Positions 61,445 through 64,000 of a stretch of 64,000 nt of DNA are shown piece after piece; position 1 is the first letter of the stretch; each line of letters begins with the position of its first letter. Both the position numbers and the translations under genes were made by a program. The DNA lies in contig NC_134400.1 of the NCBI RefSeq assembly GCF_050003625.1, positions 56,796,066 to 56,860,065 on the forward strand. The letters are read 5' to 3'. The notes beneath the pieces were generated by a model. The model saw only the letters and a list, made by a program, of their open reading frames with translations. It did no database searches and had not been told where the DNA came from. Source of the DNA: Haematobia irritans. Its lineage: Eukaryota > Arthropoda > Insecta > Diptera > Muscidae.

Positions 61445-62622
61445 TTTATACCCTGCGCCACACTGTGGAACAGGGTATTATAAGTTAGTGCATATGTTTG
61501 TAACACCCAGAAGGAGACGAGATAGACACATGGTGTCTTTGGCAATAATGCTCAGGGTGGATCCCTGAGTCGATATAACCATGTCCGTCTGTCTGTGAAC
61601 ACATTTTTGTGATCAAAGTCTAGGTCGCAATTTAAGTCCAATCGCCTTCAAATTTGGCACATGTTCCTAATTTGGGTCAGAATATAACCCTATTGATTTT
61701 GGAAGAAATCGGTTCAGATATAGATATAGCTCCCATATATATCTTTCGCCCGATATGCACTAATATGGACCCAGCAGTCAGAGTTTTATACCGATTTGCT
61801 TGAAATTTTGTACAAACGTAACACTTAGTCGTATAGTCAAGTGTGCAAAATTTTACTGAAATCGGTTCAGATTTAGATATAGCTCCCATATATCTTTCGC
61901 CCGATATGGACTTATATGGCCCCAGAAGCCAGATTTTTGGCCGAATTTGGTTGAAATTTTGCACTAGGAGTACAATTAGTAGTATAGTCAAGTGTGCAAA
62001 ATTTGATTGAAATCGGTTCAGATTTAGATATATCCCAATTATATATCTTTCGCCCGATATAGACTAATATGGTCCTAAAAGCCAGAAATTTGGCCCAATT
62101 TGGTTGAAATTTTGCACAGGGATTAGATTTAGCTTGTAGCTATGCGTGCCAAATTTGGTTGAAATCGGTTCAGATTTAGATATAGCTCCCATATATATGT
62201 TTTTCTGATTTCGACAAAAATGGTCAAAATACCAACATTTTCCTTGTAAAATCGCCACTGCTTAGTCGAAAAGTTGTAAAAATGATTCTAATTTTCCTAA
62301 ACTTCTAATACATATATATCGAGCGATAAATCATAAATAAACTTTTTCGAAGTTTCCTTAAAATTGCTTCAGATTTAAACGTTTCCCATATTTTTTTACT
62401 AACATTGTGTTCCACCCTAGTGCATTAGCCGACTTAAATTTTGAGTCTATAGATTTTGTAGAAGTCTATCAAATTCTTCAAGATCGAGTGATATTTCAAT
62501 GTATGTATTTGGGACAAACCTTTATATATAGCCCCCAACACATTTGACGGATGTGATATAGTATCGAAAATTTAGATCTACAAAGTGGTGCAGGGTATAA
62601 TATAGTCGGCCCCGCCCGACTT
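61445..62622 (+). mobile_element. HINE array unit 6, with complete 3' end
   Basis: The 5' hairpin is of family C type (ATACCCTGcgCCACact/GTGGaaCAGGGTAT) with a short GTCTGTCTG tract. The internal and right parts are family D-like. After 'cccatattttttta' it continues into the 3' part and the 3' hairpin AGTCGGccccgcCCGACT (about 62604-62621). It is the only unit of the array with this end. Confidence 0.78.
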
Positions 62623-62624
62623 TA

Positions 62625-62766
62625 TTATACCCTTCACCACTACTGTGGTACAGGGTATAATAAGTTTGTGCATTTGTATGTAACGCCAAGAAGGAAAAGT
62701 CTGAGACCCATCGTTTAGTATACCGATCGTCTTAGAATTAAATTCTGAGTCGATTTAGCGATGTCC

Positions 62767-62836
<70 letters not shown>

Positions 62837-64000
62837 CTGTCTGTCTGTCTGTTGATGTATTTTTGTGTGCAAAGTACAGCTCGCAGTTTTAGTCCGATTG
62901 TCCTAAAATTTGGTATAGGGTCCTGTTTCGGCTCACAGACGATCCCTATTGATTTCGGAAAAAATCGGTTCAGATTTAGATATAGCTGCCATATATATTT
63001 TTCACCGATCTGGTCATAATTGGCGTGTATATCAACCGATCTTCCTCAAATTCCGTACATCCGAATATTTTATGAGTCTCGAAAAACTTGCAAAATATCA
63101 GCGAAATCGGTTCAGATTTAGATATAGCTCCCATATATAGCTTTCGCCCGATTTACACTCATTTGCCCACAGAGGCCAATTTTTTGCTCCGATTTAGTTG
63201 AAATTTTGCACAGGGAGTAGAATTAGCATTGTAGCTATGCGTGTCAAATTTGGTTGAAATCGGTTCAGATTTAGATATAGCTCCCATATATAGCTTTCGC
63301 TCGATTTACACTCAAATGACCACAGAGACCAATTTTTTGCTCCGATTTAGTTGAAATTTTGCACAAGGAGTATAATTAGCATTGTAGCTATACGTGCCAA
63401 ATTTGGTTGAAATCGGTTCAGATTTAGATATAGCTCCCATATATAGCTTTCGCCCGATTTACACTCATTTGCCCACAGAGGCCAATTTTTTGCTCCGATT
63501 TAGTTGAAATTTTGCATAGGGAGTAGACTTAGCATTGTAGCTATACGTGCCAAATTTGGTTGAAATCGGTTCAGATTTAGATATAGCTCCCATATATAGC
63601 TTTCGCCCGATTTACACTCATTTGCCCACAGAGGCCAATTTTTTGCTCCGATTTAGTTGAAATTTTGCATAGGGAGTAGAATTAGCATTGTAACTATGCG
63701 TGCCAAATTTGGTTGAAATCGGTTCAGATTTGGATATATCTCCCATATATAGCTTTCGCCCGATTTACACTCATATGACCACAGAGGCCAATTTTTTGCT
63801 CCGATTTAGTTGAAATTTTGCATAGGGAGTAGAATTACCATTGTTGCTATGCGTGCCAAATTTGGTTGAAATCGGTTCAGATTTAGATATAGCTCCCATA
63901 TATATGTTTTCCTGATTTCGACAAAAATGGCCAAAATACCAACATTTTCCTTGTAAAATCGCCACTGCTTAGTCCAAAGGTTGTAAAAATGACTCTAATT
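62625..64000 (+). mobile_element. HINE family D array, unit 7 (cut by window end)
   Basis: 5' hairpin, a very long (GTCT)n at 62766-62852, and internal repeats nearly identical to unit 2 at a constant offset of 8,280 bp after the microsatellite. The only differences noted by eye are single bases (for example near 55511/63791 and 55611/63891) and the GTCT length. Confidence 0.8.

Overview
The window looks like nuclear DNA of a higher (calyptrate-like) fly. The evidence is high A+T content, GT-AG introns, exons of an insect-type delta-1-pyrroline-5-carboxylate synthase (P5CS), and abundant DINE-1/HINE-like (Helentron-related) repeats, tRNA-derived SINE copies, MITEs, a DD41D mariner relic and hAT and piggyBac-type elements. 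The species cannot be fixed from sequence alone.

Only one host gene is recognisable. Four phase-0 coding exons on the + strand (2202-2345, 2507-2614, 14335-14502, 14731-14919; 203 codons) encode most of the glutamate 5-kinase half of P5CS. The 5' exons lie left of the window. The remaining kinase exons and the whole gamma-glutamyl phosphate reductase half lie beyond the right edge. About 60 kb of the window is therefore intron of this one gene: an 11.7-kb intron between exons 2 and 3, and an intron of more than 49 kb after exon 4.

Layout. 1-7.2 kb: three copies of a composite MITE holding two divergent tRNA-like segments, plus other TA-flanked MITEs and the first two exons. 7.8-10.75 kb: a complete but decayed hAT transposon with a perfect 8-bp target duplication; its transposase intron carries a piggyBac-like element flanked by TTAA. 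10.8-14.2 kb: a fourth composite MITE, split by a HINE that itself carries a small MITE and an (AT)n tract. 14.3-14.9 kb: exons 3 and 4. 15-33 kb: SINEs, HINE families A, B and C, a 29-bp minisatellite and further MITEs. 33.9-35.7 kb: a large HINE palindrome. 35.8-37.2 kb: a MITE with an internally deleted DD41D mariner inside. 39.8-43.4 kb: a HINE family B head-to-tail pair. 46.6-51.9 kb: two HINE A copies in inverted orientation around 2 kb of other sequence. 52.6-64 kb: a head-to-tail array of seven HINE family D units, one of them split by a 2.25-kb non-autonomous hAT element with an 8-bp target duplication.

No gene system beyond P5CS is supported. The most interesting signals are structural. 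Three HINE families keep an internal repeat of almost exactly 153 bp. Their 5' hairpins covary. HINE arrays in three families join at an internal T-tract, and only the last unit keeps the 3' hairpin. A 29-bp minisatellite module is present or absent at one site in two HINE B copies. Nested insertions allow relative dating.
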